DNA of 64,000 bases from Alphaproteobacteria bacterium (GTDB lineage Bacteria; Pseudomonadota; Alphaproteobacteria; Micavibrionales; Micavibrionaceae), in NCBI GenBank assembly GCA_023384135.1, contig JAHDXS010000001.1, forward strand, positions 124,001 to 188,000, written 5' to 3'. Under the pieces are notes generated by a model that saw nothing but the letters and a program-made list of their open reading frames with translations, was not told the DNA's origin and did not search any database. Positions 53,921 to 61,455 of this stretch are shown here, in pieces (position 1 is the stretch's first letter; every line of letters begins with the position of its first letter). The position numbers and the translations under genes are program-made.

Positions 53921-55115
53921 CTGCCCCCGCTGCTTTCCAAGCCGGAATAATAGCAGAACAAAGCCCCGCTATGAAAATAAAACAAGCAACAGGCAAAACC
54001 CCGGGCGCTGAGAGGTCGAAAGCAAAGCCGCTTTCCTTTAACACGGGAGAAACGGATAAAGCCCAAGCAAAACCCGCCCGGGCAATCGCCGTTCCAACCG
54101 CTAGCCCCGCAAGAGCAATGAGTGCGCCCTCGCAAGCCAGCATAAAGGCAAGCCGAAAACGCCCATACCCAAGAGTTCTGAGGATGGCCATATCCCCGGA
54201 GCGATTGGCCAGATTGCCCGCCAGACCGGCAAAAACACTCAGCACGGCCAGCCCGATCATCAGCCACGAAAGGCCTCTGAAAATCTGTGATCCCACTCCC
54301 AGAATTCCTGTGAGCCGCGCGATCTCATACGAAGGGCTGGCAGCTTGAAGGGCGCTGTCCTTATTGATCATGCGCGGCAGGTTCATCTGGGCCAAAGGCC
54401 CTTTGGTTTGGATCAGCAAGGCGGTGATTTCCGCAGCATGCTCATCTTCATGCTCGTGGTGCTCATGTTCATCAGCATGCTCATGATCTTCGTGATCGTC
54501 CTCTGCAACACTTTGACCATGAAGCGCCATCACACTGTTGACGGAGGTTAGGATAAGCCGGTCGATGACTGTCCCGCTTGGGGCAAGTACCCCAACAACC
54601 CGGTAAGGATGAGCATCATGAGAATGGCCATCCGGCGCAAACCCGTGTGCGCCAGCGAATTCATCCCCCACCGCAAGCCCCGTCGCAGCCCCGGCAACCA
54701 CCTCAAAATCCTGTTTCCAAACGCGGCCTTCACGAATGCGGGCAGCATAAAGTTCAAGATAATCAAGCGTTGTACCAGCAATTCTCTGACCTTTCCACTG
54801 ATCGCCGAGCGCCAAGGGTATGGCGCGCTTTACCTGCGAATGCTTCATCCAGATCTGTGCTTGCTCATAGGGAATGTTCCCCGTTGGGATATCCAGATGA
54901 TAGACAGAGGAAAGGATGAGTTGCAGAGGGCTGCCCTTTGCACCGATCACAACATCAATGCCTTGCCCGTCGGCGCTTAGCCGCTTATGGATATGATGCC
55001 CAAAAAGCAAAATCAGAAGTGCCAGCATGAAGCCAAAGCCGGTCAAAGCAACCGAAAGAAAATTACCCAGCCAGCGGCTTCGCAAAGAGCAGAGAATAAG
55101 CGCAAGATCACTCAT
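53892..55115 (-). CDS. MacB/FtsX-type ABC permease with His-rich extracytoplasmic stretch
   Basis: 407 residues, topology of type VII ABC permeases: one N-terminal membrane helix (WLGNFLSVALTGFGFMLALL), a large periplasmic domain (about 45-280) and three C-terminal helices (LSWLMIGLAVLSVFAGLAG, GALIALAGLAVGTAIARAG, VACFIFIAGLCSAIIPAW). Within the periplasmic domain GHSHDAHPYR lies near residue 162, and residues about 199-226 are almost all His, Asp and Glu (HEDHEHADEHEHHEHEDEH). Such a stretch is expected to bind zinc. Type VII transporters usually work as mechanotransmitters moving periplasmic lipids or proteins, not ions across the membrane. Overlaps the ATPase gene by 4 nt. Confidence 0.85.
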   Translation of the reverse strand: MSDLALILCSLRSRWLGNFLSVALTGFGFMLALLILLFGHHIHKRLSADGQGIDVVIGAKGSPLQLILSSVYHLDIPTGNIPYEQAQIWMKHSQVKRAIPLALGDQWKGQRIAGTTLDYLELYAARIREGRVWKQDFEVVAGAATGLAVGDEFAGAHGFAPDGHSHDAHPYRVVGVLAPSGTVIDRLILTSVNSVMALHGQSVAEDDHEDHEHADEHEHHEHEDEHAAEITALLIQTKGPLAQMNLPRMINKDSALQAASPSYEIARLTGILGVGSQIFRGLSWLMIGLAVLSVFAGLAGNLANRSGDMAILRTLGYGRFRLAFMLACEGALIALAGLAVGTAIARAGFAWALSVSPVLKESGFAFDLSAPGVLPVACFIFIAGLCSAIIPAWKAAGADVSKQLSGF

Positions 55116-55762
55116 GTCTGCATCTCCAGAACTTGCCCTTTGAAGACATCACGCACGCGCTGGTCGTGCGTAGAAATAACCAGGCTGGCCCCTCCGCGCT
55201 CCGATAATGACATAAGAAGCCCGCAAACCGCATCCGTATGGCGGTCGTCTAGAGATGACGTCGGCTCGTCTGCAAAGATAATATCCGGCTTGTGAACCAC
55301 AGCGCGGGCGATTGCCACCCTCTGCGCCTCTCCTTGGCTCAACGTGCGAGCGCAGTGAAAAGCTCTCTCTCTGAGGCCAAGTTCCTCAAGAACTTTAAGG
55401 ATCATCGGCTTATTCACGGGCTTGCGCGCGCCTTTAAACGCAAGTGAGATATTCTGGTAAACGCTGAGGTGACTGATCAAATGAAGCTTTTGATGGATAA
55501 CGCCATACCGCTGCCCGCGCAGGCGGTTCAGTGCAGCGCTGCTGATATGGGAATAATTTTTGCCAAGAAACTCGACGGTCCCGCCATCAGCAGGCAGTAA
55601 TCCGGTAAGAATATGCAAAAGCGAGGTCTTGCCACAGCCACTAGGGCCAAGAACAAGAAGGTTTTTTCCGGAAAAAATGCACACTTCGCCGATCCCGGAA
55701 AACAAATCTCGCCCACTCCGGTCAAGCTTGAGGTTTTGCGCTTTTAATAACAGTTCTGACAT
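55112..55762 (-). CDS. ABC transporter ATPase (LolD/MacB type)
   Basis: 216 residues, complete nucleotide-binding domain. Walker A GPSGCGKTS near residue 40; Q-loop in YGVIHQKLHL; signature LSQGEAQRVAIARA; Walker B IIFADEPTSSLDD; H-loop VISTHDQRV. Partner of the adjoining permease (ATGA overlap). First gene of the ABC-permease-DUF3299-zur operon. The 124-bp gap to the divergent small gene holds the Zur-like box. I see no clear minus-strand -35/-10 pair, though the box would lie about 75 nt upstream of this start. Confidence 0.9.
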   Translation of the reverse strand: MSELLLKAQNLKLDRSGRDLFSGIGEVCIFSGKNLLVLGPSGCGKTSLLHILTGLLPADGGTVEFLGKNYSHISSAALNRLRGQRYGVIHQKLHLISHLSVYQNISLAFKGARKPVNKPMILKVLEELGLRERAFHCARTLSQGEAQRVAIARAVVHKPDIIFADEPTSSLDDRHTDAVCGLLMSLSERGGASLVISTHDQRVRDVFKGQVLEMQT

Positions 55763-55813
55763 ATCACGTATTGCCTGTGCAGCGATCTCTTCAGAAATAC
55801 TTCAAAAAATCCT

Positions 55814-55845
55814 TTGACACAACCGTAAACATAACGTTATAACAT
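55814..55845 (+). promoter_or_regulatory. Promoter with overlapping Zur-box-like palindrome
   Basis: TTGACA (55814-55819), 18-bp spacer, TATAAC (55838-55843). The -10 is embedded in ACGTTATAACAT (55834-55845), a 10-of-12 palindrome around GTTATAAC that resembles the TGTTATAnnATAACA-type Zur site, and further ATAAC/GTTAT repeats flank it. A repressor bound here would block the small gene directly and could also affect the divergent ABC operon. Confidence 0.6.
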
Positions 55846-55886
55846 AACACTTATAAGGTGCCCAGAATTCATAGGAGTATACAGGC

Positions 55887-56159
55887 ATGGCCGACGTCAC
55901 AAGCGATTTCAACACGACATCCAGCTTTAACTGGGACGACTTTTGGCTGCACGCGCTTTTGATTATTCCAATAGAATTCGGCATTCTGCACTCCACGCCG
56001 CTCGGCCCGATGCTCAGCGGCTTCTTCGAGTCAATGTGGACCGGATTAGGCCTGGATTTCGCGGCTGAGGCGGGTGCGCACGCCTTGGGCGAAGCGGCCA
56101 CCGAAGGCGCCGCCGGCGGATTCTGCCACTTCCACGGCAGCGAAATGGTTTGTCATTAA
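55887..56159 (+). CDS. Small membrane protein with C-terminal Cys/His cluster
   Basis: Not recognised. 90 residues; AGGAG lies 9 nt before the ATG. Residues 1-18 are polar (Asp, Thr, Ser, Asn). Residues 20-48 are hydrophobic (FWLHALLIIPIEFGILHS, PLGPMLSGFF) and could cross the membrane once or twice. Residues 58-78 form an Ala/Gly/Glu-rich helix. The protein ends CHFHGSEMVCH (Cys80, His81, His83, Cys89, His90), a compact candidate zinc site at the extreme C-terminus. Position divergent from an ABC-DUF3299-zur operon, with a promoter overlapped by a Zur-like box, points to a zinc-starvation protein: chaperone, sensor or transporter accessory. Function inferred only. Confidence 0.75.
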   Translation: MADVTSDFNTTSSFNWDDFWLHALLIIPIEFGILHSTPLGPMLSGFFESMWTGLGLDFAAEAGAHALGEAATEGAAGGFCHFHGSEMVCH

Positions 56160-56167
56160 CAAGGAAA

Positions 56168-56713
56168 TCAAGGTTTATAGGCTGAATAGGTTGCTGCTGT
56201 CTGTGTAACGGACGGCAGATCGAGATCAACCTTGTCTTTCGGATAAGCGCACCCGGGTTCCTGCTCCACTTCCGGCCAGACACCCGCCTGCGCGATCCCG
56301 ATGCCGGGATAGGAGGCGTTCATAATCCGCGCCATCTCCGGCGCAACGTAGCCGTTCAGCTGCTGAATGGTCTGTTCGCTGAGCCTGTTGGGGTTGTCGT
56401 CGCCTAAGACCTCCCAGTTCAGCGGCGTATTCCCCGCCTCACGCATAAACTGCGCCATGGTGTTCTCGATTTCAAGACGCTCCAAGGCCGGACGCGCCTG
56501 ATATTCCCTGAGCTTTTCCACTGTATCAAAGACAACGACCAGATCGTACCGGAACGTCGTATCAGGAATATCCGCCGACTCCGGACCATAACCTTCGGGA
56601 AACCCGTTAACGCAATCTTCCACGGGGATCGTGATAGAACGGTCCCAGATGCTGTCGCCCTGCCCTGTGGGCGGGTTTGTCTCAATCGGTGCGGTCGGGT
56701 CTGATGTTGCCAT
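56168..56713 (-). CDS. Unrecognised acidic protein downstream of the HEXXH gene
   Basis: Not recognised. 181 residues from ATG 56713 (MATSDPTAP); the frame reaches a TTG 42 nt upstream. No signal peptide. The N-terminus is Pro/Thr-rich (SDPTAPIETNPPTGQGDSIW). The centre has a beta strand and helix (FRYDLVVVFDTVEKLREYQA) and the helical segment LEIENTMAQFMREAGN. Two cysteines, in VEDCVNGFP and EPGCAYPKD. It follows the HEXXH gene by 43 nt on the same strand, with similar style (Pro-rich termini), so the two probably act together. Convergent with the small Cys/His gene, 8 nt apart. Confidence 0.7.
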   Translation of the reverse strand: MATSDPTAPIETNPPTGQGDSIWDRSITIPVEDCVNGFPEGYGPESADIPDTTFRYDLVVVFDTVEKLREYQARPALERLEIENTMAQFMREAGNTPLNWEVLGDDNPNRLSEQTIQQLNGYVAPEMARIMNASYPGIGIAQAGVWPEVEQEPGCAYPKDKVDLDLPSVTQTAATYSAYKP

Positions 56714-56756
56714 GGGCTCACTATAATCCTGTAAAAAAATTCTGACAAATAACAAA

Positions 56757-58127
56757 TTAGGGTCTCACGGGTGCGCTGACGGGCGGCTCCGCGCGTGGCC
56801 CCTGAGATCCGTCCGGTGAGGCCGCCAAACCGTAGTACTCCGGTCTGATTTGGGCGTCACGTGCCATATAATCGGTCAGGCGCTTTTGGATGGGATCGTC
56901 CGCAAACGCCCCTTCCCGACGCAACTGCATTACAACGTCCAGCATCGGCTTCTGTATACCCGCGACAAATTGCTCTGGCGTACGCTGGCCCAACTCCATA
57001 TTGATAAGGCCGGATTGCCTATTAAACAGGCCAAAATATTCGCCCACGATATGCTCGCGATAAAGTGAAGGATTGGTTTCGCGCATGTAATCAAGCGCTT
57101 GCTGCAGCTCGACTTTAACCTGTTCCTGCGCTTCCTTGATTTGCTCGTAGATCGCATCCTTCTGCGCCTGTTGGTCGTCGCTGAGAGCGTTGTATTGTGT
57201 CCAAAGGTCCCCCTGCCGGATATTCAAATCCTGCAAGTTGTTAATGAAGGGCTCATAACGCTCGGCAACAGGCCCGCCCTTGGACTCTATAAATGCTCTA
57301 AAGCTGTTCTCGTAGGTATAGTTGGCATCGCTTGCCGAAATACTTGAAATATCAAGCCTAAAATTCGGATTTTGTGCGAGGTGATTGTCGTAAAGACGCC
57401 CGAGAACCGAATCGCGGAAATTATCAAGAGAGAGATTAAGGCGCTGCTCGCTGAATTGAAGCGGCTGCTCTCCGGGAAGATAAATTCCAAGCACACTGGT
57501 ATGAATAAACTCAGGATTATCGACAAGCATGTTATAGGTCGAACGGCTGTCGATCTTCATTTCCTGCATGGCAATCATATCGCCCAGAGCATTACCGGCT
57601 CTGGCCGCCAGAATGCCCTCTTGAAACGCACTGGTCGCCCTTGGGCCCATGCCCTGGAAACCGTCCTTGTCGGCATCCACCTCGTTACGCCAACGGTCCC
57701 AGAACGAATTCTGGCTGTGGCTATCGACATGCCCTATCTCATGGGAAAAAAGAAACTCCCGCACAGCCGCAGGATCGCCCGGCAAGGTCGGAACGCCAAG
57801 CTCAAAAAGTCTCTCGGTGTTTTTAAAACTGAAGACATCCCGGCGCCCATCCCCATTAAAATCATAGGACATTAGCGCAGGAATCGGAGGCGAATGGGCA
57901 GCCTGAAGCGCACGATCAATCTTATCCTGCCCGATCCAGTTGAAAAACCCCATAGAGTTGTTCTTGGCTTCCCAGAAGAGCCGCTCGACCTCCTGAGGAG
58001 TATCCTGTTCGCCGAACACGACAACATGACCGCCGTTGCCCACACGCCGGAACATCTCCTCGACGCGCTCGCGACCGCCGAAGGACTCTGCTGTCTTGTC
58101 GCTGATGTAAATTCGCCCGTCTGTCAC
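56757..58127 (-). CDS. Putative HEXXH zinc metalloprotease-like protein with Ca-loop-like motifs
   Basis: 456 residues from a GTG with GGTGA 6 nt upstream. No signal peptide. HEIGH at residues 129-133 (FLFSHEIGHVDSHSQNSFW) is a zincin-type motif, and E149 or the Asp residues in NEVDADKDGFQG could give the third ligand. DFNGDGRRD (89-97) and DADKDGF (151-157) look like EF-hand or dockerin-type calcium loops. Residues 300-345 are a charged coiled coil (DQQAQKDAIYEQIKEAQEQV). The C-terminus is Pro/Ser-rich. No known peptidase family is clear. It may leave the cell by a leaderless route or act in the cytoplasm. It heads a two-gene unit with a near-consensus promoter. Confidence 0.68.
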   Translation of the reverse strand: MTDGRIYISDKTAESFGGRERVEEMFRRVGNGGHVVVFGEQDTPQEVERLFWEAKNNSMGFFNWIGQDKIDRALQAAHSPPIPALMSYDFNGDGRRDVFSFKNTERLFELGVPTLPGDPAAVREFLFSHEIGHVDSHSQNSFWDRWRNEVDADKDGFQGMGPRATSAFQEGILAARAGNALGDMIAMQEMKIDSRSTYNMLVDNPEFIHTSVLGIYLPGEQPLQFSEQRLNLSLDNFRDSVLGRLYDNHLAQNPNFRLDISSISASDANYTYENSFRAFIESKGGPVAERYEPFINNLQDLNIRQGDLWTQYNALSDDQQAQKDAIYEQIKEAQEQVKVELQQALDYMRETNPSLYREHIVGEYFGLFNRQSGLINMELGQRTPEQFVAGIQKPMLDVVMQLRREGAFADDPIQKRLTDYMARDAQIRPEYYGLAASPDGSQGPRAEPPVSAPVRP

Positions 58128-58162
58128 GCCGTATCACCAAAAACTATTATATTTTTCCAAAT

Positions 58163-58191
58163 ATTATAGAGCGCGAAGCAGCAAAGGGCAA
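58163..58191 (-). promoter_or_regulatory. Near-consensus promoter of the HEXXH gene pair
   Basis: On the minus strand TTGCCC (58186-58191), 17-bp spacer, TATAAT (58163-58168). Expected leader about 28-30 nt before the GTG. It separates the pair from the metG-tatD-metallohydrolase run upstream. Confidence 0.7.
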
Positions 58192-58222
58192 TTTTAGAAA
58201 TTATTGATTTTAGAACAGTCAC

Positions 58223-59023
58223 TTAAGGCGTGGCTATCTCAAGCCGCAGTCCGTCGAACGCGGGCGCAAACCCCTTGGGTAGTTCCCTAACAAGAGTCTG
58301 GTAATCCATCTGGGTCGTCAGGCTGGAGAGATAAACGGTTTCAGCCTTTATGACCTGATTATAAGCGATGATATCCTCGATATTCGCGTGAACGGCGTTG
58401 TGCTTGATCTGATAGGCCGCCGCATCGACAATCCACGTCTTCACGCCCTTCAAAACTCCAAGCGCCCTTTCATCAAGCGATTTCATATCGACTGTATACG
58501 CCAGATCGCCGAACCGGAAACCCGTACAGGTGCATGAACCATGATCGACAAGGAAAGGCTTATAGGAAATATCGCCGATTTTATGCAGTTGCCCGTAGTC
58601 CTGATCCGAAAACACATGAGCCGTGAGGAGAGGCGGATAAAAAAATTCGTTATTCCCCCCGTCAAACAGATATTTAAAGCGGTGATGAAGATCAATATGC
58701 GTTTCAGCGTTGAAATAAACAGGCAAGGGTTTTTGATGAACGCGAAAATAAAAACTCCGCAGATCGTCAATCCCGTGGCAATGATCGCTGTGCGAATGTG
58801 TGTAAAACACGGCGTCCGGTGTCTTAAGATGCTCACGGTTAAACTGCTCCCGAAAATCCGGGCCAGTGTCGATAATAATGGTCGTGGTGTCGCTGACGAC
58901 AGCCAGCGAACTCCTCCCGCGCCGGTTCTTAGGCTCATCCGGGTCGCAATGTCCCCAGTAATTGCCTATGCCCGGAACACCCGAAGAATTACCGCACCCG
59001 AGAATGATGGCTTGCACGCTCAT
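58223..59023 (-). CDS. Metallo-beta-lactamase-fold hydrolase (PhnP-like)
   Basis: 266 residues. N-terminal ILGCGNSSGVPGIGNYWGHC, then RRGRSSLAV and the metal motif THSHSDHCHGIDDLR (HxHxDH), with later His in VDHGSCTC and a D in VDMKSLDE. This pattern belongs to the PhnP/YcbX-like MBL hydrolases; in phn operons PhnP cleaves cyclic ribose phosphodiesters, but in Alphaproteobacteria the gene linked to tatD and metG is usually of unknown role. The start overlaps the tatD stop by 4 nt, so it is translationally coupled to it. Confidence 0.9.
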   Translation of the reverse strand: MSVQAIILGCGNSSGVPGIGNYWGHCDPDEPKNRRGRSSLAVVSDTTTIIIDTGPDFREQFNREHLKTPDAVFYTHSHSDHCHGIDDLRSFYFRVHQKPLPVYFNAETHIDLHHRFKYLFDGGNNEFFYPPLLTAHVFSDQDYGQLHKIGDISYKPFLVDHGSCTCTGFRFGDLAYTVDMKSLDERALGVLKGVKTWIVDAAAYQIKHNAVHANIEDIIAYNQVIKAETVYLSSLTTQMDYQTLVRELPKGFAPAFDGLRLEIATP

Positions 59024-59817
59024 GCGCTTTTCGCCCGATTGAACAAAGTAAAGAAATTCTCGGTTGTCTGGGCCGCGAAATCCTCCCGGTCTATATTGAG
59101 GAAATCGGCAAGGTAATTCCCCGTATGGACTACATAAGCGGGCTCGTTCGTCTGCCCGCGATGCGGCACCGGGGCCAGAAACGGCGCGTCCGTCTCGACC
59201 AGTATCCGGTCAAGCGGAACGGTCTTGGCGATAAACCTGAGTTCATCCGCCTTCTGGAACGTAATCATTCCCGAAAAGGAAATATAAAATCCAAGGTCAA
59301 GCGCATCCTTGGCCAGCTGCGGGCCGGAACTAAAACAGTGCATAACCCCGCGCAGCCCTTTTCCGCCACCTTCTTCGCGCAGAATCTGCGCGGTATCGGC
59401 CTCGGCCTCCCGGCTGTGTACGATCAGCGGCAGCCCGGTCTGGACGCAGGCCCGGACATGCTTGCGGAACGACTCGCGCTGATCCTCTCGTGGAGAGTTA
59501 TCGTAATAGTAATCAAGCCCCGACTCCCCGATCCCGACAACCTTGGGGTCGGACAACGCCTTGGCGCAAAGCTCGTCCAGCGTCACGGCCTTTTCGGTCT
59601 CCAGCCCGGCGTCATGCGGGTGCGTCCCGACGCTGCACCAGACATTCGGAAGGGGCCGAACCATTTCCAGAAGCCCGTCAAACTCCTTGGCAATCTGACA
59701 GCAAATGGAGATCATTCCCGATACCCCCGCCTCACGCGCCCGCGCCGCCAGCATCGCCGGAGTATCCTCTGGCGTCACGCGCTCATGGTTGAGATGGCAA
59801 TGCGAGTCGATCCACAT
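59020..59817 (-). CDS. tatD: TatD-family metal-dependent deoxyribonuclease
   Basis: TIM-barrel amidohydrolase-like nuclease with 3'-5' exonuclease or AP-type activities. 265 residues. Metal ligands in IDSHCHLNH (HxH), GESGLDYYY (Glu), VHSREA, MHCFSSG and VETDAPFLAP (Asp), all conserved. Starts 10 nt after metG and overlaps the metallohydrolase gene. The metG-tatD pair is near universal in many bacteria. Confidence 0.95.
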   Translation of the reverse strand: MWIDSHCHLNHERVTPEDTPAMLAARAREAGVSGMISICCQIAKEFDGLLEMVRPLPNVWCSVGTHPHDAGLETEKAVTLDELCAKALSDPKVVGIGESGLDYYYDNSPREDQRESFRKHVRACVQTGLPLIVHSREAEADTAQILREEGGGKGLRGVMHCFSSGPQLAKDALDLGFYISFSGMITFQKADELRFIAKTVPLDRILVETDAPFLAPVPHRGQTNEPAYVVHTGNYLADFLNIDREDFAAQTTENFFTLFNRAKSA

Positions 59818-59826
59818 ATAAATGCC

Positions 59827-61407
59827 CTACTCCGCCGCCTCTTCGCTCTCGACAATCCGGGGGAACACGCCCTCGGGCTTGTCGATCTTCGTACCCGGCT
59901 TCAGAGCATACTCTTTAGAAATATGCGCAAACATCCGCTTGTCCTGAGGCACAACGAGTTGATCCAGCAGCTTGCCCGCCGATCCGGGCGTAACAGGCTG
60001 CACGGCAATCGCGATACAGCGCACGGCTTCCGCGATCACATAAAGAACCGTCTCCATCCGCTGCGGGTTTTCTTTCTTGAGTTTCCAGGGGGCCTGTTGG
60101 TCGATATAAACATCACACGCCGAAATCACCTTCCAGATCGCCCCCAGAACATTGTGGAAGCCGAACGCATCGGCGTTCTTGCGTGCCTGATCGTCGATCA
60201 AACGCTCATAAGCGTGCTCCAGAAGAACCTTATCTTCAGTCATTAATTCACCGGGTACGGGAATCTGCTCGCCGCAATTCTTATGGATCATCGAAAGTGT
60301 GCGTTGCGCGAGGTTGCCCAGCCCGTTCGCAAGATCGGCGTTGATCCTCTGCACCGCCTGTTCATGCCCGAAATTCCCGTCCTGCCCGTGCGGAATTTCC
60401 CGCATCAGGAAATAGCGCGTGGCGTCCAGCCCATACGTTTCGACCAACCCATCGGGTGACAAAACGTTACCAACCGACTTCGACATCTTCGCGCCCTGCA
60501 CATTGATAAACCCGTGGGCAAAAATCTGCTTGGGCAGCGGAAGGTCAGCCGCCTTGAGAAAAGCGGGCCAGTAAATCGCATGAAACCGTGTGATATCCTT
60601 ACCAATGACATGATAATCGACCGGCCAGTATTTCTTGAAAGTCTCTGACTCCTCGTCAGGATACCCGATAGCGGTGATATAGTTGGTCAACGCGTCCAGC
60701 CAGACATACATCACATGATCCGGCTCGCCCGGAACCGGAATCCCCCACGTCAGGCGACTCTTGTGCCGGGAGACGGAGAGGTCTTTAAGCCCCCCCTCCT
60801 GCTTCACGAAACTGACGATCTCGTTCGTCCGCACGTTCGGCTGAATGAACTCTGGGTGCGCTTTATAATAATCCAAAAGGAAATCGGTATATTTCGACAG
60901 CTTGAAGAAATAGCTCGGCTCCTCCACCCATTCCACTTCTGTACCGTTGGGGGTCAGCTTCTTGCCCGTGGCCGGATCGACCGTCAGCTCATCTTCGCCG
61001 AAATACCCTTCCTCGCGCACCGAGTACCAGCCCTCGTATTTACCGAGATAGATGTCGCCCTTCTCCTTCAGCTTGTTCCAGATCGCCTGCGAGGCCTCGT
61101 AATGTCTCGGTTCGGTCGTGCGGATGAAATCGTCGTTGGAGATGCCGAGAGTCTTGGCCATCTGCTGGAAATGCGCGGCGTTCATATCCGCGAAGGCCTT
61201 GGGCGTCATACCGCTCTTCTCAGCCGTTTTGGCGACCTTCTCCCCGTGCTCGTCCGTCCCGGTCAGGAACATCACGTCATAGCCGTCCAGCCGCTTAAAC
61301 CGTGCCATGACGTCAGTCAGGATTACTTCATACGCATGGCCCAGATGCGGCTTTCCGTTGACATAGGAAATCGCGGTCGTAATGAAGAAAGGCGTCTTTT
61401 TGCTCAA
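59827..61407 (-). CDS. metG: Methionyl-tRNA synthetase
   Basis: Class I synthetase charging both initiator and elongator tRNA-Met. HIGH-type motif as HLGHAYE near residue 21 and KMSKSVGNVLSP near 305. About 526 residues, without the C-terminal EMAP/Trbp111 dimerisation domain found in longer versions; typical of Alphaproteobacteria. Start: TTG 61407 preceded by AGGGG at 7 nt gives SKKTPFFITTAISYVNG, matching the family N-terminus; a longer frame starts 27 nt upstream at another TTG but spans the ribosome site. Located between holB and tatD in the usual order. Confidence 0.96.
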   Translation of the reverse strand: MSKKTPFFITTAISYVNGKPHLGHAYEVILTDVMARFKRLDGYDVMFLTGTDEHGEKVAKTAEKSGMTPKAFADMNAAHFQQMAKTLGISNDDFIRTTEPRHYEASQAIWNKLKEKGDIYLGKYEGWYSVREEGYFGEDELTVDPATGKKLTPNGTEVEWVEEPSYFFKLSKYTDFLLDYYKAHPEFIQPNVRTNEIVSFVKQEGGLKDLSVSRHKSRLTWGIPVPGEPDHVMYVWLDALTNYITAIGYPDEESETFKKYWPVDYHVIGKDITRFHAIYWPAFLKAADLPLPKQIFAHGFINVQGAKMSKSVGNVLSPDGLVETYGLDATRYFLMREIPHGQDGNFGHEQAVQRINADLANGLGNLAQRTLSMIHKNCGEQIPVPGELMTEDKVLLEHAYERLIDDQARKNADAFGFHNVLGAIWKVISACDVYIDQQAPWKLKKENPQRMETVLYVIAEAVRCIAIAVQPVTPGSAGKLLDQLVVPQDKRMFAHISKEYALKPGTKIDKPEGVFPRIVESEEAAE

Positions 61408-61455
61408 AGCGGTACCCCTGTAATCTGCACACAAAACTTGAAAAAATGAAGGTTT

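Noticed and set aside
59125..60246. 373-codon open frame opposite tatD and metG
   Set aside because: Spans two conserved genes in antisense; no features of a real protein.
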